64,000 nt of DNA from Pseudopyrenochaeta lycopersici (GCA_003313425.1 NHZP01000004.1:2108001-2172000); one strand, 5' to 3'. Positions 47,248 through 59,459 are shown, counted from the first letter of the stretch. A program made the numbers and translations. Notes: generated by a model from the letters alone, not told the origin.

Positions 47248-48821
47248 ATGTCGTCAGCCAATTCTCAGCCGCGTATCTGGCCGTGGAGTTTCTCAAAGCC
47301 GAAAGTTCTCTTGAAGGATGATAGTACTGCAGTAAACATCAGAATAACAGATATCGCGAAAGGTTAGGAAATGCAAGCGTTAGTAGATCGCAACAAGCTC
47401 ACGCATGTTAGATTCGTATACATCAATACTTCATACATCACCAAGCGAGGCCGAGAAGGTGCTCAGTCGCAAAGCCCTCAAACCAACGCGAGTCCGTGTC
47501 ATGTGCGTTGACCTAGAATTTGACAACCGCCTTTTCATAATAACAATGCACAGCTCAATCTACTCACGCAAGACGATATCAGCCCTAGACATTACAAATA
47601 GTCTTCTGGAGCATATCTTCGAACAATACCGCATTCCTTACGATTTCGCAGACGTTGTAGCCTCGTTTGGACAAGATCCGAACATTGCAGAAGGGAGTAG
47701 TAGCAACGCCGCTATCCGTGCCAAAGCCCTAGGTGATTGTAACCTGGTTTACCAAATCCGTTACGTAGAGCAAAATCGACGCGGTGGACAGGATCCCTGG
47801 TCCTTTCGACATACAGGAGTATTCCATCGCTACGATGAGGTTGACACTATTGTCTTATTACATCCAATTCGAGCGCCATCTGTCGAGACAGTCATAACAG
47901 CCATGGAGACGGATCCCGTGGCACGAGCAGACTTTTGCAATAATCCGTTCCTCCTGCACACCTGGCTCTTTCGACAGTATTTCGATAACTGGCGCTGGTA
48001 CTTTCGCTACATCGGAGAACGTTTCGCAGAGGAGAACAATTTAGCCATGGTCGTGAAGCCCGAGCACACCGAACCGAGCTCTAGCTTCCTTCGCGTTCAA
48101 CGGTTACGCAATACCAACGACTTTATTCTCTTCGCACGCGCATGCTGTTCTGGTAATTTGGCTTTGATGGAGCAATTTTCAGTGGCATCGATTGAGCTGT
48201 TGAGCCAGCTGGAGAACCTGAGCGCGCACAAGTCCAAGATGAAAGGATACATCGAGAGCGCAGACGTGCTTAAAGGAAGAGTGCAGAATTTGATCGATCT
48301 CGTTAGTACTGTGAACATGTTACCTAGACAAAGCTAAACGTAAGCAGGTTGGGTATACTCTGACATTGCACAACCAACTCGAAGCCGCGAAAATAGACAC
48401 CGAGTTGCGGGACTTGACTGAGGGGCTGAAAAAGCTTACCGAAGACACTGTCGATGACAGTGCGACTGTGAAGATTATTACCTTCGTGTCTGCCGTCTAT
48501 CTACCAGGAAATTTCATCGCTGTGAGTATTGGAACCGCTCTATATATCTAGGAATGTTTATTAACATTGAGCCAGTCAATTTTCGGCATGAATTTGTTTC
48601 TCTTCAATCCTATCTCGAAGAGGCTCCAGGTCTCTCCAGACTTTTGGATCTTCATTGCTACTTGGCTACCTCTTATTGTCATGACTGGCGCAGTATACGT
48701 TTTTATCTTGTATCTCGATTCTAGGATCAAGCGCAAGCCGTTCCGATGGCCGTTGCAAATGAAGCCACGTAGCAAGAATACGACGTCTTGTTCAGAGAAG
48801 GGAAAGATTCAGTCAGGGTAG
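47248..48821 (+). CDS. CorA-like Mg2+ transporter family protein (4 exons)
   Basis: Exons 47248-47362, 47412-48301, 48348-48521 and 48576-48821 join to 474 residues. Introns are 49, 46 and 54 bp. The large N-terminal soluble part includes YVEQNRRGGQDPWSFRHTGV, typical of fungal CorA-like proteins. A long helix follows (LHNQLEAAKIDTELRDLTE, DDSATVKIITFVSAVYLP). Then come the first membrane segment, SIFGMNLF with the GMN motif at about residues 397-399, and a second membrane segment (about 416-440) before a basic C-tail. GMN at the end of membrane segment 1 forms the selectivity loop in CorA channels. Many fungal members are divergent and their role in Mg2+ transport is unproven. The first exon is supported by a phase-1 junction that restores the frame. 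Confidence 0.85.
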
Positions 48822-48955
48822 GGGGCTAACCACGATCTCTCGTGATCTTTGTGTATACAAGTCGCCCGCTCATTAACATCTGTCAATATCACATGTGCAA
48901 GAATGTAGTAGATAGAAAACCAAGTTATTAGAATTCGAATCGAACGTTTGAAAAC

Positions 48956-51900
48956 CTATCCCTGGACTTGCTTTTGTACTCCCCTAGCGACAATCGGGAT
49001 GAAGATGACTTTGTTCTCCAGCATACAGAGAATGATTACAAGATCATCAGTGTCCGGCACTGGAACGACTGTCACCTGAGTAATTTTGTCAGCAGAGAAT
49101 CTCCACTCGATAAGTGGCTTCTTGGCTGTGTCTTCGATGACGTGATTTCCACCACCAGCAATACGGTACTCTCTGATGCGAGTATGCCAGTAACCTTTTT
49201 CCACCACTATTAGTGAATGATCCCCAAAGACGCAAGCTGCCACGGTATCTGCTATTATTTTTTCGATCCTGGGAAGTAGTTCGTAGTTTCCGCGCTGCGT
49301 GCTGCGGATTTGGGCAGGAAAGAAAGTGCTGCCAGGGGCATGGATAATGCAGCCCTGGTAGCTATTGTACGGGACTATTTTTACTTCTGAACTTCCTTGC
49401 TGTCTCTTGAAACTGTTACTATTTATCTCTCAAGAAGAACTTTGGTCTTACTGATGCATAGCTCCCTTCAGAATCTGTGGGTTGAATCAGTTCTCTTGTA
49501 GCTTCATCAATCCGCCAAATATGTAGGCGGTCGTCTGGTCGGCCAAACGACCATGCGTAGAGAACACTGCCATCATCATTGAACCTGGCATCAGTAAACG
49601 TTTGGTCCCCTGTTGAGGGAATGGTCTCGCTGCTTGAAGTGTCACTATAATAAGTCAGATTGACTGTCAGGATGGCATTTAGGGTACGGACGGCTGACCT
49701 CAAGTTGACATAACATATAACCTTGGTACTCACAAGCGCCACCGAGCCGTAATGAGAGATGGCTACAGTAACAAGTGAGGCGAGCCATTGTTTCATTGTC
49801 GAGTCCCAGGCCGCACACACGCCGGCAACTCCTCCGATACAGACCTGCATTAAATCGTCAGCCTGAATCAAAATACGTCTGAAGTGGTGAAACTACATGT
49901 TTTGTCCCTCCGGCCTTATTACCCCATACCGCAAAGCTATAGCCCGCCTGGACGATGTGTTTCCATATCGGGCCTGCCGGGAGTGTAATGTTGTGGTTGA
50001 CTTGAAGACCTGAATCTCTCAAGGATACTTTACAGAGAAAAACAGTCTGATGGGCATCCTTTGGCTGCGTGACAAGGTAGGCCATGTATTGCCCAGATGG
50101 GCAGAGTGAAATAGAATGAATTGTTGACTTTCGCAAGCTAGGAATGCCAATCTCCACGGGGCTCTCTATATCGCGCTCTTTGTTTTGATTGATCGTGACT
50201 CCGTGAAAGTCGGCTCTGGATATCCTACCAATAGACTGATGGGACCTATCTGATTGATTGTCGTAAGAGGAGTCACTTGGTTCACTAGAATTCAAGGTGA
50301 TGGCTAATCCTCGGGTCGAGTCGTGGCGACCAGAAGCCGAATGTTTCTGGCCATGAACATACTGTGGACGAATTTCTTGTCGTGCTCGAGCAGGAGGAAG
50401 AGGGGGCGATAGCCCATGTTGTTGCGTTTGAAGCGAAGCTGTCGCGCGAGGAGGTCGTTCTGGGAAGCTGGGAGTGCTGTTGTAGGGCATGGTTGCATCG
50501 TTATTGAACAGCATGTCTTCGTTGCCCAACCCGGATGTGGTCAGTTTGATGGAAGGTAACCTTTTTATTTCTTCTGGTTTTGGTGCATCAGATACATCTA
50601 GGAGAGGCGGATCGAAAGGACGCTGAAGTTTTGACCATTCTAGTGGACAGTTTAGAAGGCTATTAGGTTTACGAGCGTGGGCAACGTGATATGCAACATG
50701 CTCCATCTTCTTGACCAAACGTTCAGCTCCGATCCTTTTTGAGCCGTCTACCTCGAGAATGTCACGAATGGTCTGAACACAGCAGTCGATAGTCCTGTTT
50801 GGATAAGTATATCTTGTGGGCAGCTTGCGCAACCATTCGTCAACCCCAGAACGAAGACGGCAGGACTGCCGGATCTGTGCACCAAGTCTCCCGTTCACCT
50901 GCACAATCTCCCTATACTCCTCGTAAAAAAAATCGTTTCTGGGTCTGCTTTGGCCCTCCCGAGCATCATCCATGTTCTGGGTTTGCTTCCGACACTCCCG
51001 GAACTCTTCCACGGCAGCTCTTTGACCCAGCGCAAAGCTAAGAACCTCGGCAAAGATGCAACCAAAGGCCCAGATGTCCCCTCTTCTTCCTGCGCTTCTT
51101 TGGTCCGTCTTTTCTGTCTCTGGAGGTTGATAAGCGCCTGGCAGACGAGCAGGAGTCGTTCTGAATGTTAGATTTTCAAATGACACAAGATCGGCAGAGG
51201 CTGCCTCGTCATCTTCTTTAAAGGTTGAGATGCCAAAATCTGTGAGTATCCACTTTCCTACAGTTGAATCCTCATCCCTATCAATGAGAATATTATTTGG
51301 CTTCAAGTCCATATGCGCAAAGTGAACACGCCTTTGATGGTGCCCCACAAAGCCCCTATGAAGCCATTCAAGAGCATCGGAAATGTAATACATTTGAGCG
51401 CATATATCTCGGAGTATTGTTGCCGACTTGATTTTTGGGAAGCGTAATTTGAAGTCGTATAGTGCTTCGCGTGAATATGAGTAGCCTTCGCGAAGGAAGA
51501 AGTCGAGGTCAAAGTGGTCGGCCCATGGCAATAGAATGTGATGTTCTCCCCTGTAAAATAGAATTACCATGTGTGTCCGGATGTGACCATGGGATGTTCT
51601 GCCCCTCTTCAAGACTTGCAAGTTATCCAGCTCGCGCTTTGCCTCGTGACCTGAGAGATTTGAGGGATGGAATGTTTTGCAGGCGACAAACTTGACCTGC
51701 TATTGTTAAAGGAGGCTCAGGAGTGTCTGATAGTTTTCTTACTTGGTGATTCTGATTCCCATTCAAGGTATTGAAGTAAAATGATGATATTCCTTTCTTG
51801 TCGACTTTTCCATATGCGCCCCCAAAAACACCTTCGGAGATTACTTCGAAAGGAAGTCGGCGCTGGTCGTCGATAGTTTGTATGGTTGAGGACTCGAATA

Positions 51901-52362
51901 GCGGCTCCTGCATCTCTTGTGAGTATTCCATGCACTAGACGGGAGAGTACTTTGGCGCACTGGCGTGAAGAGAAATTGGGCGTTGAAGAAGTCTCGGCAA
52001 AGAGCAAGGTCCCCAAAGGGTGGCACTTGGTTGTCCCTAAATGGTAGGGTCAAGTCGTCATACAACAAGTCTCCTCCCTTATCAAAAAAACTGCCCGGGA
52101 AGCCGTCCAAGAAATCGTCAGCGCGGATGGAAACAAGAATTGACAAGAATCGCAACAAGTGTCTCGTGATAAGCTCGACTTGTACCGGCGTCAAACTGGC
52201 CTGGAAGACGCGCTGGAGGGTGTCGTGGCCAGACCAGGCTTGCTGGATGTCTTGATATCGAACATAGTCGTTGTTGAAGCTCTTAGGGTTTTGAATGTTG
52301 TTTGCGAGTTGATTCCTGATCCAAGTCCGCGTTTCCCTTGCGAGAGCGGCGCTCGGCACCAT
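48956..52362 (-). CDS. protein kinase with long C-terminal repeat-like region (5 exons)
   Basis: Exons 51961-52362, 51743-51913, 49897-51696, 49452-49844 and 48956-49399 join to 1069 residues. Introns are 47, 46, 52 and 52 bp. A glycine loop GVFGGAYGKV lies at residues 162-171 and the VAIK-type lysine at 198 (VACKTF). The catalytic loop HMDLKPNN is near 319, with HMD instead of HRD. DFG is at 344-346, then PPE and a DIWAFG helix. A disordered Ser/Pro/Gln-rich linker (about 560-690) leads to a C-terminal half with beta-propeller-like strands (HSISLCPSGQYMAYLV, VLYAWSFGRPDDRLHIW). HMD keeps the catalytic Asp, so activity is possible. The first intron is the least certain: the frame shifts there and a 47-bp GT..AG intron is the best fit. 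An open frame at 52457-52744 might be an upstream exon. Confidence 0.8.
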
Positions 52363-53533
52363 ACTCGGTCACGCTTCCACGCGATAGGGACCCTGACCGA
52401 GGAAGGATGAGGGGAGTTCAGAGGGGTGTCGCTGTCGGCACCTACCAGGCTGTGGATTAGGCATCGGCTCGAGCTGAAATGCCTGCAGCTTGTGGCGTCC
52501 AGGCGGGCCCCAGCGGTGGGCAGACATTTGCCAGAACTCCGGATCCGGCTAGCTCCAATTTCCATTGCGCCACCTCTTGAGAGGAGTCAGGTCCAGGCTG
52601 CAGATCAGACGACGGCCCAACATAGCGAGAGGTGAGGCTTGTTATGCTTTTCGTGGTCCTTTCGACGTCGTTTGTCGGTTGGAAAGCCCCGCTCTTCGAC
52701 TGCCTTCTATTTCTGCCTTGCGCTTCTTCCTCGATTTCATCCACCCCTGCACCTTTCCTTCTAATTAGTAATGCTTTTGTAACTGCAGACCTTTTTGAGT
52801 TTCTAGGACACTCTCCGTTGTAAAAGACTCGTTACTACCGAAACGTACTTACTGAAACCATCAGCCTTGCCTTCCATCTCTCAGACTCCGCAACAAGCAA
52901 TCCAGATTGGTTTAATTGATTGACTTAATTAGCTAACTCAATTCAATTAATCCAATCTGCTCCTATATAAATTTAGTGTTAATTTAATCTAAGAGGTGAA
53001 AATTCATTATCTTAATTATCTTAATTAATAGTTTAGTAAGATTTTTAAGGCTTTAAGAGTTACTAAGTTACTTCTCTTACGATAGTTTTATAGGGTTATA
53101 GTTAGCGCAGAGGTTTTTATCCTAACTTGTACTAGACTTATTAGCGCGCTCTAACCTTATCTATCTAGTACTTACTACTCTCTATATACTATTTTAAAGC
53201 TCTTAATATCGCCTCTGCTGCCTATAGAGACGCGTTTTCTAGTGCTTTAATTACCTAATATAGCTGGACGCTTACAAGCTCCTACCCCTAATCTAAATGG
53301 GTAAATCCAGTGTATATATCCTGGATTTAGGGGTTTAGTTTTGTTAGTAACAGAAACTACAGGATTATTAGAGGATTTTATATTATAATAAACACTAGAA
53401 TACTTTTTAATTATAGACTAGAATTATATTGCGCAGCTTGTTCTAGCTAAGATTTAGATATGTTTTTTATAACGCTAAACTGCGCTATCTACGCGATTTA
53501 CAGCGCGATAACTTGCCTAGTTAAAGGGGGTAG
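52363..53533. other. island edge, promoter region of the kinase gene and AT-rich boundary
   Basis: 52363-52830 has normal composition and probably holds the kinase promoter or a 5' exon. A sharp fall in GC follows near 52900. Around 53284-53338 is a short imperfect inverted repeat with CCCCTAA and CTGGATTTAGGGG arms. The rest is AT-rich with no readable gene. Confidence 0.45.
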
Positions 53534-53912
53534 TGTAGAGTTAACAAGGTGGTTCGGCACAATCCCGCAGTTCTGGTGTTGTGAATGAGAGGTAACGTTA
53601 GAATCAAACGTGCGTGAATAACAGGAGCAGCTCTGCCTGTGCAGTCTGCTAGAAACGAAGGTAAGTATAGAGCCTGATTAAAAGTAATAAACAAAAATGG
53701 TCTGAAATCTCATTGAATTAACGTAGCTAATGCACTAGCTACTTTGCAAAATCTCAGTTTTAAAGTGAATTATTGTGGTATGTAGTGCATAGTGCATGAG
53801 GTTTAGTGCATAATATTGAAATCTCTCGCATCTCTAAGTCTTATCACTAAATTTCGCTAATAAAGGAAACCTATCATTACCTAATTACCTAGGTACCCTA
53901 TATAATAGTATA
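53534..53912 (-). repeat. U2 3' LTR (379 bp)
   Basis: Full-length homologue of 1050-1427. Its inner end (minus-strand start) is RIP-mutated to TATACTATTATATAGGG from TGTGCCGTTGCACAGGG, while the outer end is clean (GTTAACTCTACA). The purine tract AAAGTAGGGGAGG lies next to it (53913-53927). Confidence 0.85.
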
Positions 53913-54758
53913 AACCTCCCCTACTTTAAGCTTAGTCCTATTAAGCTCGCAAATCTTACTTATTATTCTTTCTCTTTATAAGTAGAACTATTAGTAGGAA
54001 AAGAAGAGAGCTAAGAAAAGATATATAAAAAAAGAAAAGAAAGAAAGAAATTATTACCTTATAAATAAAGAGAAGGTAGTATAAGCTATATTTCTATAAG
54101 AGGAGCAGTCCTTATAATTATATAGGTTCCTTTATAAACTCTTACACTTTATTATTAAATTTTTTAAAGATAGTAAGAAAAATAAAAGAAAATACGCCTT
54201 AACCTTACTATTAATAACGCTAGTAAGTATACTATTATCCTAGTATCCTTTAAATAACTAAGAGGTACTTAGCTAATTAGAGTTAATTAAGCCTTACTTA
54301 GTAATTACTAATTAGCTAGGCTCTTAATAGTGCAGCTAAATTATCCTTACTTCTTCTTCTTAATCTTCTTAATCCTCTTACTATAATAAGGAGTCTGTAA
54401 TAGTATATATAGATTTAACGCGCTTATATTAAGTTACGCTTACTTAAGATAAGAAAGCGTAAGAGGAGGTCTTATAGGTAACTAACTAGGTAAATATTAA
54501 CTTAGCGCCTATTACTATAATAATAACTTTTATAAACTAGTATAAGTTAAAGTTTATAGAGACTTAGTTACGCTTTAGATAGATAGACGCCTTAGCTTCT
54601 CCTTCTTGTCTAGTATCCTAGCAGCCTTACTATTAAGATTATTAGAAAGCTCCTTAAGAACCTTATCTAGGGCAGTGCGTTATTTAACCTACCTATTATA
54701 CTTCTACTACTTAGCTTCCTAAGCTAGATTTATACTTTTATTTAAGAAGAATAACTTA

Positions 54759-56536
54759 AGCTCGGCACGGTACTTTACGGCCACGGGGGCTTTACGGCCA
54801 CCCCACTAACATTGTCAACCTTCAAACAAATCGAGATATCTCAACGCACTGTATTTCAAAATGAGCGCGCGTGAGGAGTCTATACAATAAGCACTCGCTG
54901 ATCTTAAATCTAGTGTTTATACTAGCCTAAGGCAAGCTGCAAAGGCGTACGGTATCCCTCGAACGACCCTACAGACGCGACAAGCTGGTGCTAAACCGCA
55001 CGCGATTGCTCACACCCACCAGCAGAGATTAACTTCAGAGCAGGAGGAATTTCTAGCTGAATGGATCCTCAAAGAAGATATAAAAGCCTGCCCTCCTAGC
55101 CACGCGCGCGCGCGCGAGATAGCTGCTCGAGTCCTTGCTATGAACCGCGACTACAAACCTCTTAGCCGCGACTAGCTACACAACTTTATGCAACGCAATC
55201 CACGCGTCGCATCTATTATTAGTAGAAAGATTAAGGCTGCTAGAGCTTAGGCTACTACTCCTAAGCTAATACTCTTATTTCTTAACCTCTTTAAGCGCGT
55301 GCGCGACCGCCTAGGCATTCAGACAGAAGACATATAGAATATGGATGAGACTGGTATAGGACTAGGCGTATGTACCAACTTACAGGTGCTTGCTAGCTCA
55401 AAGAAAAAGAAGGCTCACGTGGCATCTCCAGAGTCTCGTGAATGGGTATCTATTCTTAAGACAGTCTCAGCTACAGGCAGGAAACTCAGATGCGCTGTCA
55501 TCTTTAAGGGCAAGAGCCTCCAGACTACCTAGTTCCCTGCCTCCTCAGTGCCTGACTAGCTCTACACAACCTTAAAGAACAGCTGGACATCAAGATCTAT
55601 TAGATATAAGTAGCTAGAGAGGATCTTTATCCCTAGAACAGCGACCCTACCAGGTCGCACGAGGCTGCTAATACTTAACTGCCACAGCAGCTATATTAAT
55701 ATTAACTTCATGCTACTCTGTAAGCTAAATAAGATTAAGCTCCTCTATCTACCTCCTTACTGCTCTCACATCCTGCAGCCTCTCGATCTCGCAGGCTTCT
55801 TAGTGGTCAAGTCAAAGTATAGAGCTCAGATTCAGGCTCTAGCATCTCTTAATGACGCAGCACCAGTCAAGAAACAGAGATTTATTAGTTACTACTATCA
55901 AGCTCAAGAGGCTAGCCTCACAGAAAGAGTAATAAGAGCTAGATAGAGAGCTACTAGCCTCTCTCCTTATAACCCTAGCCTAGTTCTTCAGTCCTCACAG
56001 ATATCTCGCCCAGTTACTCCTCCTAGAGCTCTATCTCCTCAGGATACTGTTTTCTCAACGCCTCAGAGGCCTCACGATATCTATCAAGTCCAGCAGCAGC
56101 TCGCTGAGGCGGGTGAGCTATCAGCTAGCACGCGCTTGGTGCTTCGAAAAGTGACTAAGGCTATCTCAAGCGCGAATACTCGCGCTGCAGAGCTTGAAGC
56201 TAGAAATCAGAGACTGCAACACTAGCTAGAGCAAGCTAGGCCTCTATTACCCAGAAAGAAAATTAAGGTTAACCAAAATAAGAGGTTTGCAGACGTTAAT
56301 ACTGTCGCTGTTGTAATTCAGAGAAAGGCAGAGAAACGACGATAAACCTTAGCCAAATCTGCAGAAAAAGCTGCTAAAAAGGCTGCAGCTAATGCAGCTG
56401 CTCAAGACCTTTAATCTATGTGTACTAGCTTTCAAATCTAAACCTCGTTGTTAAGATATCTCGATTTGTTTGAAGGTTGACAATTTTGGTGGGGTGGCCG
56501 TAAAGCCCCCGTGGCCGTAAAGTACCGTGCCGAGCT
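54759..56536 (+). mobile_element. pogo/Fot1-type transposon, 1778 bp
   Basis: Its near-perfect terminal inverted repeats of about 45 bp start AGCTCGGCACGGTACTTTAC, contain two TTTACGGCCAC units each, and are flanked by TA on both sides (54757-54758 and 56537-56538). Length and TA target are usual for Fot1/pogo elements. It is lightly mutated compared with its host U2. Confidence 0.9.
54861..56414 (+). pseudogene. pogo/Fot1-type transposase, inactivated
   Basis: The frame from ATG 54861 to TAA 56412-56414 has 518 codons. It is interrupted by TAG/TAA at about ten former Trp/Gln sites. An N-terminal helix-turn-helix (SLRQAAKAYGIPRTTLQ) is followed by a CENP-B-type DNA-binding part (LTSEQEEFLAEWIL) and then the DDE core. 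The first Asp is in NMDETGIGLG. The second reads LLILNCHSSYI (family LILDGHGSH), so Asp has become Asn. The third lies in LYLPPYCSHILQPLD. The C-terminus is Lys/Ala-rich. Inactive by stops and by loss of the second Asp. Confidence 0.9.
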
Positions 56537-57982
56537 TATTAGGTATACTAAGGTCTCTATCTTCTTTAAAAGTAAGCTTCTTATAATACTAGTAGATAAC
56601 CTAATACTTTATAATTATCTTTACTATAGCCTTCCTAGTATTCTTAATAAATTAATAGATTAAACTAGGATTAGGCTAATCTATAAATAAGTTAGTTAGT
56701 TCTTCTAAGACTAGTAAAGAGTCCTATCTTAGCTAATAGTTTATAGCCTTAGTAATATTTAATAAGTATACTAGTATAATATCTCTAAGAAAGGCCTACT
56801 TAACGCTACTATAGTAATTTAAGTATCTAGAAGGTAACTTTAGCGCAGTAGTTAGGCTTTAAAAGGTAGTAGTAAGCTCTTAATTGGAGCCTATCTTAGG
56901 AATCTCTATTATAGTTATATCCTCTTCTACCTTAATAAACTAAGGTAAGATAGTTTATTATTACTTAGTTACAGGTCTAGTAGATCTATAAGGTAGCTTA
57001 GGATTAGAGATGCAGATATAACTAGCTTTATAAGGCTAACTAAACTATTTAATATTAGGGAATTTCGTACTGTAATTCTCTAGCTAGTCCCTCTTATTAT
57101 CCTATCCCTTAATATAACTAGTAGAGTTCTTAAGTCTTAAGTTTTCTCGCTAGTTCTAGTACTTATAGATAATATTATAAAAGCTACGTAGTATCTACGT
57201 ATAGTTATCTTTATCTTTATTATTAAAAGAGATGCTTCTTTAAATAATATCTACGCTCCTACCTAAGTATATAGCCTTAGAGATATTTAAGTTAATATAA
57301 TAGAAGTAAGTCCTATCTTTAGGCTTAGTGTATTTTGTGTAATAAGAGTAAGAAATTAGGTTAGGCTCTTTTTATAAGACTGCGTATAGCAGCTAATACT
57401 TAACGTTACCTTACATAAGCTGCTGTATTAATAAATAATATATTACCTAACACTAGCTAAAGTTACTTTTACTATTAATTAACTGCGTGTAGTAGAGGTA
57501 TATATTAAAACTCTAATTAAGGATTAAGACTAGCTTAGAATCTTTAAAAATCTAGCTAAAGGTATTATAGGTAATACTACTATACTCCTTAAATACTTTA
57601 ATATATACTCCCTAACTAAGAGCCTTAGTAACTTTATCCTAGTTAATCTAGACTTAAACTTTTACTAGGCGATAATAATAGCTCTTTAGGTCTTAATGCG
57701 TATAGTCTCCTTAAAACAAGGCTAAAAATAGAACTTAAGTTACTAGGTCTAATTAAAGCTAACCCTATTAATCCTAATAATAGTATAGTATCTTAAGCAG
57801 CTAAACTGTATTTAAAATACTAAGACTTTAAGTAAGTAGGCCTATCTTACTAGCTATGTAATAATTATATTACTAGCACACCCTGCAATAGTTAAATACC
57901 TAACTACCTTACCTATTCTTGAGAGTGCTGAAATTTATACACTCTTAATACTAGGTATTAATTAGCTAAACGCGCTTACTAT

Positions 57983-58518
57983 TGTGCAGGAACAGAGGCC
58001 TCAGCTAACTTCTCCCTGTCGATAGTAGCCTTGAGCGCACTGAACACAGCTAGGTAGTCATCCCATTAAGGATGGGATGAGAGGTAGGAGGTAGGTAAAC
58101 AAGGATAAACAATAAAGGGGAGGGGGGGGTAATAACTGTATCTGTAGTAGCTGTATCCGTCTATCTGTCTGTACTGTCTTAATTACTTCTAGATGTTCCT
58201 TAGATAGTGGATCCTTAATAGTAGATGCTAGATCGTGCTTCTTTCTCGTAGATGCTGGATAGTGCTTCCTTCCAGATAATGCTGGATTCCTGGATGGTTT
58301 TCTAGATGGTCTATTCCTGGATTCCTCTGCCTGCCTGCCTCCTTATATCCTTATTTTCCTGCTAATCTCGCTTAATTGCCTTGAAGTCTGAGCTGTTGTG
58401 GCCTAAGCTGCTGTGGCCTGAGCTGCTGCATCTGAACTGCTGCATCTGAACTGCTGCATCTAACTAGCTAAGATGCCCTTAGTAGCCAGGTGACCAGGTC
58501 ACCAAGTGCATCGGCACA
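57983..58518 (-). repeat. solo LTR related to X (536 bp)
   Basis: On the minus strand it begins TGTGCCGATGCACTTGGTGAC and ends TCTGTTCCTGCACA. Both termini match the X LTR over about 70 bp, but the middle is different and longer. CTAT lies just outside both ends (57979-57982 and 58519-58522), as at X. The middle has CTGCTGCATCTGAA-type repeats near 58400-58465 and a G run at 58117-58129. Confidence 0.8.
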
Positions 58519-58965
58519 CTATTATTTAACTTCCTAGACGTAAGTAACGCAGTTATCTTAACTAGAGCAGACTGTTTATTTATATAGTTACATCCCTTAC
58601 GCGATTTTACTATAATACTAGTTTTAAGTAAGATATCTTCTTTAATTAAGTCTTAAACGTTAATACTATTATTAAGTATTACTAGTAGTATTTCTAACTC
58701 TTTGCGTAACTACCTTACTAACTCTAAGTCTCTTACGCAAATCTTATCTAGAGTAAGAGGCTGCGTAGAGGGAAATTTCTAATACTGCCTAAGACAGAAT
58801 TTCTCTTAAAGGGCCTCTACTGCCTTAACCTATTATTAAGTACGCCTATTCCCTCTTAAACGTTATTCTTCTAGCTAGATTTCTTAAATACTTTTAGCTA
58901 TAATAGACAGCCTATCTGTTTAAGGCTCGCCTAGCTTCTCTAGCTTATTCTAGATATTACCTCTA

Positions 58966-59193
58966 TGTAAGGCAGTTAACACGCACAGTTAGGACAGTCT
59001 TAGTTGAAGAAACTCAATTTAAAAGGAAATGGACAAAATAGCAGATACCTCTTACCTTCGGGGGAGAGGTGCTGCCTATATACATGAGCTAGAGCAGGCT
59101 AGTCCCGATCCAGTTACCTAGCTTAGTAAAAGGTAAGAGGTAACAGTTACCTTTCACCTGCGTCTAGTAACCTGAAAGGATTGAACCCTAACA
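58966..59193 (-). repeat. W 3' LTR and adjoining polypurine tract
   Basis: On the plus strand it begins TGTAAGGCAGTTAACACG and ends ACCCTAACA. A run of 13 C follows (59197-59209), that is a G-run purine tract on the element's strand. The left flank CTCTA would be the target duplicate, but its partner is out of view. Confidence 0.75.
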
Positions 59194-59459
59194 CGACCCC
59201 CCCCCCCCCTTCTAAATAGTAAGGGCCTCTGAACTAAGAGACAAAAATTTAAGATAAAATATAAGAAAACTATTTACTACTAAGTCCCTCTAACTTAGTG
59301 AATTTAGTAATAGGCTTTGTATAGCGCTGCGTATGTCTAAACAGTTTCCTATATAAAATCGCTAAGCTCTAAGGTGTTTTCTAACACTTCTACCTTATAA
59401 CGCGAAAATAGAACTTAAAGACCTTTATATAATATATATAGGAGTAACCTTTATAATTT

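Larger units (their letters stand above)
53534..58965 (-). mobile_element. U2: 3' part of an LTR retrotransposon, three times interrupted
   Basis: Its 3' LTR is at 53534-53912 on the minus strand, preceded by a purine tract and a long extra ORF. A pogo-type transposon (54759-56536) and an X-related solo LTR (57983-58518) are inserted in the ORF, and element W cuts it at 58966. Gag and pol would lie beyond W, outside the window. Same LTR family as U1. Confidence 0.78.
53928..58965 (-). pseudogene. extra ORF of U2, homologue of the X dioxygenase-like ORF
   Basis: On the minus strand, omitting the two insertions, the frame aligns with the X ORF (37700-41226). Shared blocks include NLVxQVLF / DLVTQVLF, VIYYLLIQQL, TYFYYINLNI, GRSVDIIQRSISFNNKDKDNYT and LPYRSTRPVT with QTILPQFIKVE. 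The HxD codons are at 57291-57299 (read YIN) and the distal His codon at 56988-56990 (read Y). Several positions that differ from X are not RIP changes, so the two ORFs diverged as proteins before mutation. The part right of the solo LTR (58519-58965) also has a Leu/Lys/Gln-rich frame and probably belongs to the N-terminal half. Confidence 0.55.

Noticed and set aside
51300..51700. Plus-strand frames across the kinase gene
   Set aside because: They are opposite-strand shadows of well-supported kinase exons and lack family features.
53284..53338. Inverted repeat with CTGGATTTAGGGG as telomere or terminator signal
   Set aside because: Short, imperfect and alone. No transcript context or second copy to support a role.
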